41,870 nt of DNA. Origin: Bradyrhizobium sp. STM 3843. Lineage in GTDB: Bacteria > Pseudomonadota > Alphaproteobacteria > Rhizobiales > Xanthobacteraceae. The notes beneath the pieces are model-generated. The model ran no database searches. It was not told where the DNA came from and was given only the letters and a program-made list of their open reading frames with translations. Shown here in pieces: positions 25,242-35,027 of this stretch. Numbering within the stretch: the stretch's first letter is position 1; every line of letters starts with the position of its first letter. The stretch lies in NCBI RefSeq assembly GCF_000239815.1, contig NZ_CAFK01000292.1, forward strand, positions 1 through 41,870, written 5' to 3'. The position numbers and the translations under genes were made by a program.

Positions 25242-25667
25242 TCACGCCATCGGGGGAGGGCTGGTCCAGCGCTCCTGCGCCAGCGGATCGCTCCAGGCCG
25301 AGCCGATCGGCTGCAGCGTGACCCACGTCTCGGCGAGCTTGCCATTCTCGACGCGGTAGCTCTGCAGGCCCGCCCGGGTGCAGATCTTTCCCTCGCCCTG
25401 ATCGGTCCACTTCATCGTGAAGCGATACCAGGCCCGATTGCCATGGAGCGCATGATCATAGACGATGATCCGTATATCGGGCCTGGCCTGCCTCAGCTTG
25501 GCGAGCTCGGCTGCATAGGCCTCTCGGGTCACGGTTCGGTCGCCGGCTTCGTCATGCCTGATGTAGTGCGGGCAGACGCATGCGGAGACGAGGTCGAAGC
25601 GTCCTTCATGCCAGACCTGTTCCCATCGGTCGAACAGATCGCGGAGCGGTGTCGGCTCGGCCATCAT
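25242..25667 (-). CDS. SnoaL/NTF2-like protein
   Basis: A 141-residue single-domain protein of the SnoaL-like (NTF2 fold) type. The start LRDLFDRWEQVWHEGRFDLV, then YIRHDEAGDRTVTREAYAAE and the strand-rich second half (WYRFTMKWTDQGEGKI, GLQSYRVENGKLAETWV), are typical. Members can be polyketide or ester cyclases, isomerases or simple binding proteins. No catalytic assignment is possible. The start has two adjacent ATGs (25667 and 25664); the first is listed. Confidence 0.8.
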   Translation of the reverse strand: MMAEPTPLRDLFDRWEQVWHEGRFDLVSACVCPHYIRHDEAGDRTVTREAYAAELAKLRQARPDIRIIVYDHALHGNRAWYRFTMKWTDQGEGKICTRAGLQSYRVENGKLAETWVTLQPIGSAWSDPLAQERWTSPPPMA

Positions 25668-25861
25668 TGGACCTCATCATGAACCGAGGCGCCAAGTATG
25701 GTGCGCGCCAGCTGCGCGTCAAAAGTGGCTTATCCGGCAGTCGCGTCAAGCTGCAAATATGTGCAAAGAGGCCTGCGTCGAAATGCGGAGTTCGTCCGCC
25801 GTTTCAACGCGAAGCGCGTTATCCAGATCTCCGAGATGGCAACGTCGTTGCATCAATCGCG

Positions 25862-25966
25862 GTCATCATCACCCGCGAAAGCGGGTGATCCAGTACGCCG
25901 AGACGTCTCTGCTAGTAACCGCTGTCTCTGGAATACTGGATCGCCCGGCCGAGCGGGGCGATGACG
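25862..25966. repeat. Palindromic intergenic element (GGTGATCCAGTA type)
   Basis: Outer arms GTCATC (25862-25867) and GATGAC (25960-25965); inner arms GGTGATCCAGTA and TACTGGATCGCCC pair with a few mismatches. The sequence CCCGCGAAAGCGGGTGATCCAGTA is, from memory, a common dispersed intergenic motif in Bradyrhizobium. It lies in the 352-bp gap between the NTF2-like and PAS kinase genes; nothing else was found in that gap. Confidence 0.65.
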
Positions 25967-26019
25967 GTGGGGCGTGGGCGTATTGAATCGCAGATCAGAC
26001 CAAGCTCGGTCCGCGCAGC

Positions 26020-28344
<2,325 letters not shown>

Positions 28345-28552
28345 GCTGAAGACCCCCGCAAAACTTCGATGAACACCTAAGTTTCGAAAGAGCCCCCAGC
28401 ACTTCCGAATCAACCTGATTTGAATCCAGTTTTTGTGGCCTGTCGAGAGTCAACGATTTGGTTAAGGCGAATAAATCTTATCCAATGAGGAATCGCGGTG
28501 GCGAAAAGCCGGCTGAACGAGTCCGAAGCGGGAACGTCGTGTGACGTTCGCT

Positions 28553-29941
28553 TCAAGCATGTGGCGGTTCTGCGTGGCTGATGACACGTTTCACGCTGGG
28601 GAAGGCGCGACGCAGGCTGCGCTCGATGTGATCGACATTGTCGTGCACCTTGAGCACGCTCATCGACGGCGCCGCGCGGCAATGGAAGTTGACGATCTCG
28701 CCGGCCTCGGTGTTGCGCACGCGGACGTTATGGACGTCATAGACCTCGGTCTCCGCCGCGAAGCGCTGGAGCGCCGCGGCGATCTCGTTGACGCGGTCGG
28801 GGGCGGCATCGGCACCGAACGGCAGTTCGGGCTCCAGCGGCTCGATATGGGTATCGACCTCGACATCAGCGCCGAATTCGTCGCGAATGCTGACTTCGAG
28901 CCGATGCGCGATGTCATGAGCTGCCATCAGGCTCATATTGCCGTCGACCTCGAGATCAATGGCGACGATCAATTGCCCGCTGACATCGTGCACGGTCACG
29001 TGGTGGATGGCGAGGCCGGAGTTGCGCGCGATCACCATGATGCGTTCGCGCACGCTCTCATTGCTCAGCGCCACCGGCACGGTGGTGAAGGTGACGTCGG
29101 CGCCGCCGAGCCTGGCGTCGACGGCGGCCTGGGCCTTGCGCTTGATCTCGTCGATCCGATCGATCGGATAGGTGCGCGGCACCTTGACCGTTGCGTCGAC
29201 GAAATGCGTGGCCCCGACCAGCCGGACCCGCAGCCGCTCGATCTCGACCACGCCCGCCACCGAGCGGATCGCGCCGCGCGCCTTGTCGGCAGCGCCTTCA
29301 GGGGCGCGATCGAGCAGTGTTTCTACGGTGGAGCGGGCGAGCCGGAAGCCGAGGACGGAGATCATCAACGCGACCGCGATCGCCGCGGCCGCGTCGCCCC
29401 ACCAGAAGCCGAGCGCGGACAGCCCAAGGCCGATGATGACTGCGATCGAGCCGAGCACGTCGGATGCGAAGTGCAGCGCGTCCGCCGCCAGCGCCTGGCT
29501 ATGCGTCTTGTGCGCGGCCTGGTGCAGCGCGCGTGCCCGCCAGAAGTTCACGGCGATGTCGACCAGCAGCACCAGGAACGGAATCGCCGAGATGATCGGA
29601 GCAGGCGCGGCCTCCCGCAGCCGGCTGTAGGATTCGACCAGCACGCCGCCGGCCAGCACGTAGAGCAGGGCGATGACGCCGAGCGCCGACAGGCTTTCCA
29701 GCTTGCCATGCCCGTAGTGATGCTCCTCATCGGCCGGGCGATCGGAGACGCGGACCACCATCCAGGTGATCACGGTGGCCACGACGTCCACCGCGCTGTG
29801 CAGGGCCTCCGAGATCAGGGCCAGGCTGCCGATGATGACGCCGACCACGAGCTTGGCAGTGGCCATGCTGGCGCTGGCGACAATCGAGATTGCCGCGACG
29901 CGGGTCTTGCCGTGGTCGGTATGGGCGAGGGCATCCGTCAT
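28553..29941 (-). CDS. Cation diffusion facilitator (Zn/Fe/Co efflux) with extended C-terminus
   Basis: An inner-membrane divalent metal/proton antiporter of 462 residues. Six helices occupy about residues 13-200. The transport site is complete: His48 and Asp52 in helix 2 (ALHSAVD) and His157 and Asp161 in helix 5 (ALHFASD), the HD-HD arrangement of zinc-type members. The His-rich loop EEHHYGHGK between helices 2 and 3 is typical. The family usually ends near 300 residues. Here the cytosolic part (about 210-462) appears to hold two or more ferredoxin-like modules (around VAGVVEIERLRVRL and HDVSGQLIVAIDLEV), plus a final piece with VRNTEAGEIVNFHC. The metal cannot be fixed from sequence. Confidence 0.9.
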   Translation of the reverse strand: MTDALAHTDHGKTRVAAISIVASASMATAKLVVGVIIGSLALISEALHSAVDVVATVITWMVVRVSDRPADEEHHYGHGKLESLSALGVIALLYVLAGGVLVESYSRLREAAPAPIISAIPFLVLLVDIAVNFWRARALHQAAHKTHSQALAADALHFASDVLGSIAVIIGLGLSALGFWWGDAAAAIAVALMISVLGFRLARSTVETLLDRAPEGAADKARGAIRSVAGVVEIERLRVRLVGATHFVDATVKVPRTYPIDRIDEIKRKAQAAVDARLGGADVTFTTVPVALSNESVRERIMVIARNSGLAIHHVTVHDVSGQLIVAIDLEVDGNMSLMAAHDIAHRLEVSIRDEFGADVEVDTHIEPLEPELPFGADAAPDRVNEIAAALQRFAAETEVYDVHNVRVRNTEAGEIVNFHCRAAPSMSVLKVHDNVDHIERSLRRAFPSVKRVISHAEPPHA

Positions 29942-30052
29942 GGGCGCGGATTTAGCAGCCCGTTTCCGGCGTTGAAAGCCGGGATCGCGCGGGAAGCCAC
30001 TATTCCCCGCGCATTCCGTTTTTTACTGCGTCTAAATGTCAGAAGCGCGTTG

Positions 30053-31021
30053 TCACAGCGTCACGACGATCTTGCCGAGATGCTTGTTGGCTTCCATGTG
30101 CGCGAACGCCCGGCCGATGTCGTCGAAGGCGAAGACGCGATCGATCGGCAGCCGCAGCGTGCGCGATTCGACCGCGCTCCAGATATCGGTTTTGACCGCG
30201 TCGAAGATCTCGCGGATCTCCTCGATCGAGCGCGTGCGGAAGGTGACGCCGATATAGGTGATGCGTCGCGCCGCATGCAGATCGAAGTTGAAGTCGGCAT
30301 GGGTTCCGCCGAGGCGGCCGACATTGACGATGCGGCCCTTGACCTTGGTTGCCGCGAGATTCTGGTTGGCCACTTGGCCGGAGACCTGGTCGATGATCAG
30401 GTCGGCGCCCGCGCCATCGGTTGCCTTCAGCACCTCGTCGACCCAGGCAGGATCTTTGGAGTCGATTGCAAGGTCGGCGCCGAATTCCTTGAGCCGGCTA
30501 CGCCGCGCCGGATCGGTGGAGGAGCCGATCACGCGCGCAGCACCCTTGAGTTTGGCGATCTGCATCGCCATCAGGCCGACGCCGGAGCTCGCGCCTTGAA
30601 CCAGCACGCTCTGGCCGGGCTGCAGCGCGCCATTGGTGACCACGGCGTTGTGCATGGTGGTCAGCGCGATCGGCAGGGTCGCGGCCTCGTCGAAATTCAT
30701 GTTCGACGGCGCGTGCAACAACCGGCCGTGATCGGCGAGCGTATATTCGGCGAAGGCGGCCGCACCCGATCCCATCACCTTGTCGCCGATTTTGATGCCC
30801 CTGGCTTCAGGGCCGAGCTCGGCCACTTCGCCGGCCCATTCCATCCCGAGCACGGTGCCGACACCGCCGGCCGAACCATGGACATGGCCCTTGGTCATGC
30901 CGAGATCGGCGCGGTTGAGGCCGCAGGCCCGCACGCGGATGAGGACCTGCGTGCCTTTCGGCGTGGGCTTCGGAACGTCTGAAATCGCGGCGCCATTGGC
31001 GCCGTAGACATAGGCCTTCAT
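30053..31021 (-). CDS. Zinc-independent MDR oxidoreductase, quinone-oxidoreductase type
   Basis: 322 residues of the medium-chain dehydrogenase/reductase superfamily. The GroES-like half carries ACGLNRADLGM and LGMEWAGEV; the usual GHE zinc ligand motif is absent, placing it with quinone oxidoreductases. The Rossmann half begins VLVQGASSGVGLMAMQIAKL, an NADPH-type AxxGVG loop. Substrate unknown. It is monocistronic as far as seen; 29942-30052 and 31022-31153 contain nothing notable. Confidence 0.87.
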   Translation of the reverse strand: MKAYVYGANGAAISDVPKPTPKGTQVLIRVRACGLNRADLGMTKGHVHGSAGGVGTVLGMEWAGEVAELGPEARGIKIGDKVMGSGAAAFAEYTLADHGRLLHAPSNMNFDEAATLPIALTTMHNAVVTNGALQPGQSVLVQGASSGVGLMAMQIAKLKGAARVIGSSTDPARRSRLKEFGADLAIDSKDPAWVDEVLKATDGAGADLIIDQVSGQVANQNLAATKVKGRIVNVGRLGGTHADFNFDLHAARRITYIGVTFRTRSIEEIREIFDAVKTDIWSAVESRTLRLPIDRVFAFDDIGRAFAHMEANKHLGKIVVTL

Positions 31022-31153
31022 TGAGCTTGTCCCTGTCAGGCGAGAGGAGCAGGGACTCTACTGCGGCAGCCTCCAATGCACACCGGCCAACACGGCATGG
31101 CGACTGCACCAGTCGTTCATCGGTGCAGCCTGCCCACGGCGGTCAGCGCTCGC

Positions 31154-31570
31154 TCACGCGGCGACGGCGGCGGCCTCGTCGAACGCCGCCGAGACGTCGC
31201 GCATGCTGATGACGCCGGCGAGCGCGAAGTCGTCGATCACGGGGAGATGCCGGATGTGATGCACGTTCATCAGATGGCGGACGTGATCGAGCGTATCGGT
31301 GGTGCTGCAGGAGATCAGCCGCTGCACCGAGATCAGCTGCGACACCTTCATGGTCACGCCAGCCGCGCCATGTTCGGCAACGGCGCGGACCACGTCGCGC
31401 TCGGTGAACATGCCGACCGCCGTATTGCCCTCGGTCCGCACCACGTCCTTGACGACGAGGGCGCTGATGTTGCTGGCGCGCATCAATTGCGCGGCCACGC
31501 CAACGGTCTCGTTCATCCGCACTGTAACCACGCGCGCTGTCTTGTTGCGCAGGATGTCTCCGACGTTCAC
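31154..31570 (-). CDS. CBS-domain pair protein
   Basis: 138 residues made almost wholly of two CBS motifs (about 10-65 and 75-132), for example NISALVVKDV...VGMFTERDVVRAV and HIRHLPVIDDFALAGVISMRDV. Such stand-alone pairs bind adenosine nucleotides and tune partner proteins. The start is GTG at 31570 with a strong GGAGG just upstream. A 17-bp dyad 42-58 bp upstream of the start matches sites before the first oxalate-type transporter and the 47-residue ORF, so shared control is possible. The partner is unknown. Confidence 0.88.
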   Translation of the reverse strand: MNVGDILRNKTARVVTVRMNETVGVAAQLMRASNISALVVKDVVRTEGNTAVGMFTERDVVRAVAEHGAAGVTMKVSQLISVQRLISCSTTDTLDHVRHLMNVHHIRHLPVIDDFALAGVISMRDVSAAFDEAAAVAA

Positions 31571-31611
31571 GGCACCCTCCTTGGTTTATTGATATTGGAC
31601 GGATCAAATCC

Positions 31612-31628
31612 TGGTATACAAAATGCCA
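31612..31628. promoter_or_regulatory. Candidate operator, TGGMAT-N5-ATACCA family (site 1)
   Basis: On the - strand it reads TGGCAT-TTTGT-ATACCA, a 17-bp imperfect dyad (arms match at 5 of 6). It lies 42-58 bp upstream of the CBS gene start, just downstream of a TTGACA that could be its -35 box (TTGACA ends 2 bp before the dyad). It has the same architecture as the sites at 34871-34887 and 36767-36783. Dyads of this type suit a GntR-family repressor, but no such gene is in the window. Confidence 0.5.
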
Positions 31629-31849
31629 ATTGTCAATTGCTTTAGCAGGGAATTCACGACCGAGAAGCCTTTGAGATAACGTAAGTAATGCTGTCGGACT
31701 GTCTGGTACATTTGGAAGAATAGCAAAGGAGGCGAGTTACTGGCATGCCAGAACGGATGGTGAGCATTGGATTGATCGATCGAGCCTCGCTGCGGCGGCA
31801 TGAATTGCCGCCGCACATCGGCCATGAGCCCTCAAGCCAGGGGCGCTCT

Positions 31850-32860
31850 CTACAGCTTCACGACGACCTTGCCGAAATGCGATCCGGCCCGGAGATCGGC
31901 ATACGCGTCGGGGACGTCGTCGAAGCCATAGGTGCTGTCGACGATCGGGTGGATCGCGTGTTCCGCCAGGAAGCGATTCATCGCGGCGAAATGCTCGACC
32001 GATCCGACGGTGACACCGATGATGTCGGCATTCTCCCATTGAAGGCGCGCGAGATCAGGCTTCGGGCCGAACCCGGTCAAGACGCCGATCTGAACGATCT
32101 TGCCACCCGAAGCGACCGATCGGATGGATCGGTCATAGGTCGCGGGACCGCCGAGTTCGAGGATATGACTGGCGCCTTGGCCGTCCGTGGCTTTCATGAC
32201 GGCAACATCCCAGTCGGTCGTGTCGCGGTAGTTGATGAGGATCGAGGCTCCCAGCGCCTTGGCGCGGTCGAGTTTCGCGTTCGAGGATGAGATGACAATG
32301 ACGCGTGCGCCAAGCGCCACGGCGAACTGAAGGCCGAACAGCGCGACTCCCCCCGTCCCCTGAACCAGCAGCGTGTCGCCCTTGCTCAAGCCCCCGCGCG
32401 TGATGAGGCCGTGCCAGGCCGTCACGGCGGCACAGGGCAGGGTCGCCGCTTCCATCACACTGAGATGCTCCGGCACGGCAACCAGCGCGGTGGCCGGCAA
32501 CACAACGTACTCTGTCAGGAGTCCGTCCAGCGTGCGGCCACCGTGCGCTGACGCAACATAGCCGGATTTGAATGGCCCCGAGATCCAGTCGCGAAAGAAG
32601 GAGGCCGCAACGCGGTCGCCGACATGCCATTGCGTGACGTCGGAGCCGACGGCATCGACGACCCCCGCGCCGTCAGAGAGCGGCACGCGGCCGTTGAGGC
32701 CGCCTTGTCCGGCCGCATCGAGGGTCAGGAGGTCGCGGTAGTTGAGACTTGCCGCCTCGACCCGGATGCGAACCTCGCCCTTGGCAGGTTCGGGCTTGGT
32801 GACGTCGGCACGCACAAGGCTGCCGACGCCGGCATCGCCGTGGAGATGATAGGCTTTCAT
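31850..32860 (-). CDS. Zinc-independent MDR alcohol dehydrogenase/quinone oxidoreductase, MerR-linked
   Basis: 336 residues from ATG 32860 (MKAYHLHGD), preceded by GGAG; the frame is open to 32932 but that would cross the promoter. MDR fold: ASLNYRDLLTL and PLSDGAGVV replace the zinc-binding GHE motif, so no catalytic zinc is expected. The NAD(P) loop is VQGTGGVALFGLQFA. It is divergent from a MerR-family gene, and a MerR-style promoter with a 19-bp spacer points into it, so it is very probably induced by that regulator. Likely roles are reduction of reactive carbonyls or quinones; substrate unassigned. Confidence 0.88.
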   Translation of the reverse strand: MKAYHLHGDAGVGSLVRADVTKPEPAKGEVRIRVEAASLNYRDLLTLDAAGQGGLNGRVPLSDGAGVVDAVGSDVTQWHVGDRVAASFFRDWISGPFKSGYVASAHGGRTLDGLLTEYVVLPATALVAVPEHLSVMEAATLPCAAVTAWHGLITRGGLSKGDTLLVQGTGGVALFGLQFAVALGARVIVISSSNAKLDRAKALGASILINYRDTTDWDVAVMKATDGQGASHILELGGPATYDRSIRSVASGGKIVQIGVLTGFGPKPDLARLQWENADIIGVTVGSVEHFAAMNRFLAEHAIHPIVDSTYGFDDVPDAYADLRAGSHFGKVVVKL

Positions 32861-32901
32861 CGTTGCTCCTTTGCAGGGGTCTTCACTTGCAGGAGCACAG
32901 T

Positions 32902-32932
32902 CTGTAAGGTCTGACAGCGCTGTTAGGGTCAA
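32902..32932 (-). promoter_or_regulatory. MerR-type promoter and operator for the MDR gene
   Basis: On the - strand: -35 TTGACC (32932-32927), a 19-bp spacer, then -10 TTACAG (32907-32902). The spacer contains the dyad CTAACAGC-GCTGTCAG (32926-32911), symmetrical but for one base. An overlong 19-bp spacer filled by an operator dyad is the hallmark of promoters that MerR proteins activate by DNA distortion. It lies between the MDR gene and the divergent MerR gene. Confidence 0.75.
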
Positions 32933-32941
32933 GAGGTTTCA

Positions 32942-33289
32942 GTGAAGATCGGTGAACTCTCCCGGAGGACGGGGGTCAGCGTTCGCATGCTGCGCTACTA
33001 CGAAGAGGAGGGATTGCTTTCTCCGCAGCGAACCGATGCCGGCTACCGCGACTATGGTCCGGCGGAAGAAGAAGTCGTGCGCCGGATCAAGGTGCTCGGC
33101 TCGGCCGGGATGACACTTGAAACGATCCGGCAGTTGCTTCCGTGCGTGCAGAACACCCGGCCGGATTTTACGCCGTGCAACGAGCTGCGCAGGATACTCG
33201 CCCAGCAGGTCGGCCTGATCGATGACCGCATCGACATGCTCACCCAGAGCCGGACCATTCTGGCGCGCTTCCTGTCGAGTGTGAACTGA
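32942..33289 (+). CDS. MerR-family transcriptional regulator
   Basis: 115 residues from a GTG at 32942. The N-terminal winged helix-turn-helix is typical: MKIGELSRRTGVSVRMLRYY, then EEGLLSPQRTDAGYRDY. The dimerisation helix follows, with two cysteines (LLPCVQN and DFTPCNEL) spaced by 16 residues that could sense thiol-reactive compounds, though they are not in a known metal-site pattern. It controls, most likely, the divergent MDR gene through the dyad at 32911-32926, and probably itself. A 7-bp hairpin at 33308-33325 follows the gene, without a U-tract. Confidence 0.9.
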   Translation: MKIGELSRRTGVSVRMLRYYEEEGLLSPQRTDAGYRDYGPAEEEVVRRIKVLGSAGMTLETIRQLLPCVQNTRPDFTPCNELRRILAQQVGLIDDRIDMLTQSRTILARFLSSVN

Positions 33290-33417
33290 TAGTCGTGGAC
33301 TGATTGCCCTGGCGCCGACGCCAGGAATTGCGGTGACGGGACTGGAGTGCAGTGAGATCGAAGCTGCTCCAAGCTTTCAGCGTCCACCAAGAGAAGCGGT
33401 GCACACTAAAACACAAA

Positions 33418-33445
33418 AAAAGGGCGCGCCATGGCGCGCCCTTTT
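33418..33445 (-). terminator. Intrinsic terminator of the first MFS antiporter gene
   Basis: A 13-bp stem around a very short centre: AAAAGGGCGCGCC (33418-33430) against GGCGCGCCCTTTT (33433-33445). On the - strand it is followed by an unbroken T-run (positions 33420 down to 33414), then GTGTTTT. It lies 20 bp beyond the MFS stop. Confidence 0.85.
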
Positions 33446-33465
33446 GGGTTCGAGCGACGAGCGTC

Positions 33466-34794
33466 TCAGGCCGTGCGCGCATCCTTCGCGGCCGGCTCGG
33501 TTGCGGTCGCCTCGTTGCCGAGAATGAAGCTCCGCCGCAACGGCTTGATCACGAACAGCGCCATCAGCGCTGCCGTCGCATTGAGGGCAACCGCGACGAC
33601 GAAGACCGCCTGCCAGCCATAGCTGGCGGAGATGACGCTCGCCAGCGGCACCAGCAGGGATGCAGTCCCCTTCGCGGTGTAGAGCATGCCGTTGTTGGTG
33701 GTCGCGTATTTGACACCGAACGTATCGCCCGAGGTCGCCGGGAACAGGCTGTAGATCTCGCCGAACACGCCGAAATAGACGGCGGTGGCGAGCACGAACA
33801 CGATCGGGACGTGACCGTAGGTCGAGAGCGTCAGCAGCATCAGGGCCGCGGTTCCGAACGCGATGAACATCGTGTTCTCGCGACCGATCGTGTCGGAGAT
33901 GAAGCCGAACAGCGGCCGGCCGAAGCCGTCGAAGATGCGGTCGAGCGAGATCGCAAAGGTCAGCGCCGCCATTTCGAAGCCGGCCAGGCTCACCGGCGTG
34001 TTGGCGATCTTGAAGTCATGGGCGATCGGCGCGATCTGCGCCGCCGTCATGAGGCCGCCGGAGGCCACCATCACGAACACCAGATACATGATCCAGAAGA
34101 TCGGGGCGCGCAGCACCTGAGGCGGGGTGTAGTCGATCTTGGTCTGCGGCAGGTTCAGCTGCTTCTTCCGTGCAGGCACCACGACCGACGGCGGGCGGAG
34201 GAAGATCGCCAGCACGAACACGATAACGCCCTGTCCGATGCCGAAGGTGAGGAAGGCGCTCTGGTAGCCGCTGGACGCGATCATGCTGGCGATCGGCACG
34301 ACGGTGAGAGCGGCGCCGGCGCCGAAGCCGGCGGCGGTGGCGCCGGCGGCGAGGCCGCGGCGATCGGGAAACCATTTCAGCGCATTGCCGACGCAGGTGC
34401 CGTACACGGCTCCCGCGCCGATGCCGCCGACCACAGCGCCGGCGTAAAGCAGGGTCAGCGAGTCGGCATTGGCGTTGATGATCCAGGCGAGCGCGATCAT
34501 GACGCCACCGAACATGATGACGATGCGCGGGCCATATTTATCGACGAACCACGCCTCGACCGGGACCAGCCAGGTTTCCGTGACCACGAAGATCGTGAAT
34601 GCAAGTTGGATGGCCGCGCGACCCCAATGATATTTCGCATCGATGGGGTCGACGAACAGTGTCCAGCCATATTGCAGGTTCGCGATCATCGCCATGCAGA
34701 CGATGCCCATCGCGAGCTGGAGCCATCGAGAGCCACTGTGTTGTACTTGCTGTGGTGCTTGGGCGGGCGGTGCCGCCCTTTCACTGGAAACCAT
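33466..34794 (-). CDS. MFS transporter, oxalate/formate antiporter family (copy 1)
   Basis: 442 residues from ATG 34794, which has GGGAGG seven bases upstream; an in-frame ATG at 34806 is also possible. About twelve helices. Family marks: NLQYGWTLFVDPI in helix 1, GPRIVIMFGGV after helix 2, GIGAGAVYGTCVGNALKWFP and the glycine-rich GATAAGFGAGAAL. Lys375 in MLYTAKGTASLL probably matches the substrate-pairing lysine of OxlT from Oxalobacter. It lies in the same region as frc and oxc, supporting oxalate import in exchange for formate. A 17-bp candidate operator lies 77-93 bp upstream. Very similar in plan to the next MFS gene. Confidence 0.9.
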   Translation of the reverse strand: MVSSERAAPPAQAPQQVQHSGSRWLQLAMGIVCMAMIANLQYGWTLFVDPIDAKYHWGRAAIQLAFTIFVVTETWLVPVEAWFVDKYGPRIVIMFGGVMIALAWIINANADSLTLLYAGAVVGGIGAGAVYGTCVGNALKWFPDRRGLAAGATAAGFGAGAALTVVPIASMIASSGYQSAFLTFGIGQGVIVFVLAIFLRPPSVVVPARKKQLNLPQTKIDYTPPQVLRAPIFWIMYLVFVMVASGGLMTAAQIAPIAHDFKIANTPVSLAGFEMAALTFAISLDRIFDGFGRPLFGFISDTIGRENTMFIAFGTAALMLLTLSTYGHVPIVFVLATAVYFGVFGEIYSLFPATSGDTFGVKYATTNNGMLYTAKGTASLLVPLASVISASYGWQAVFVVAVALNATAALMALFVIKPLRRSFILGNEATATEPAAKDARTA

Positions 34795-34870
34795 GAGTCC
34801 TCCCATGACCGCGCTCTGTTGTGGTCGAAACCGGTGCAGGCGGGTTTGTCGTTCGCGCGTCGTTGTATAC

Positions 34871-34887
34871 TGGTATAATATATTCCA
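34871..34887. promoter_or_regulatory. Candidate operator, TGGMAT-N5-ATACCA family (site 2)
   Basis: Reads TGGAAT-ATATT-ATACCA on the - strand, a 17-bp imperfect dyad, flanked by a further TGTATAC at 34865-34870. It lies 77-93 bp upstream of the first MFS antiporter gene and shares spacing and arms with the sites at 31612-31628 and 36767-36783. Confidence 0.5.
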
Positions 34888-34964
34888 GTGCGCAACATCG
34901 ACTTCAGCTGCGGTGCAACACGAGCGCCGCAGCAGCCTACGGTAGTTTTTGCGTAAGTCAAAGA

Positions 34965-34991
34965 AAAGGCTCGGCAAATTGCCGAGCCTTT
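34965..34991 (-). terminator. Intrinsic terminator of the second MFS antiporter gene
   Basis: A 13-bp perfect stem, AAAGGCTCGGCAA (34965-34977) and TTGCCGAGCCTTT (34979-34991). On the - strand it runs into TTTTCTTTG. It is 36 bp past the stop of the MFS gene at 35028 and separates the two antiporter genes into distinct transcripts. It might also work on the + strand. Confidence 0.8.
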
Positions 34992-35027
34992 GATTGGTCA
35001 CGTCGGGCTGCTTTATTATTGAGCGGT

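Noticed and set aside
28459..28465. TTAACCA on - upstream of the PleC-like kinase as a CtrA half-site
   Set aside because: Seven bases is too short to be meaningful and the second half of the CtrA box is missing.
28541..30982. An 813-codon open frame on + across the cation facilitator and the MDR gene
   Set aside because: It is antisense to two well-supported genes on -, shows no domain, and long shadow frames are expected at this GC content.
31604..31825. A 73-codon ORF on - upstream of the CBS gene
   Set aside because: No ribosome-binding site or similarity was recognised, and it runs across the candidate operator and promoter.
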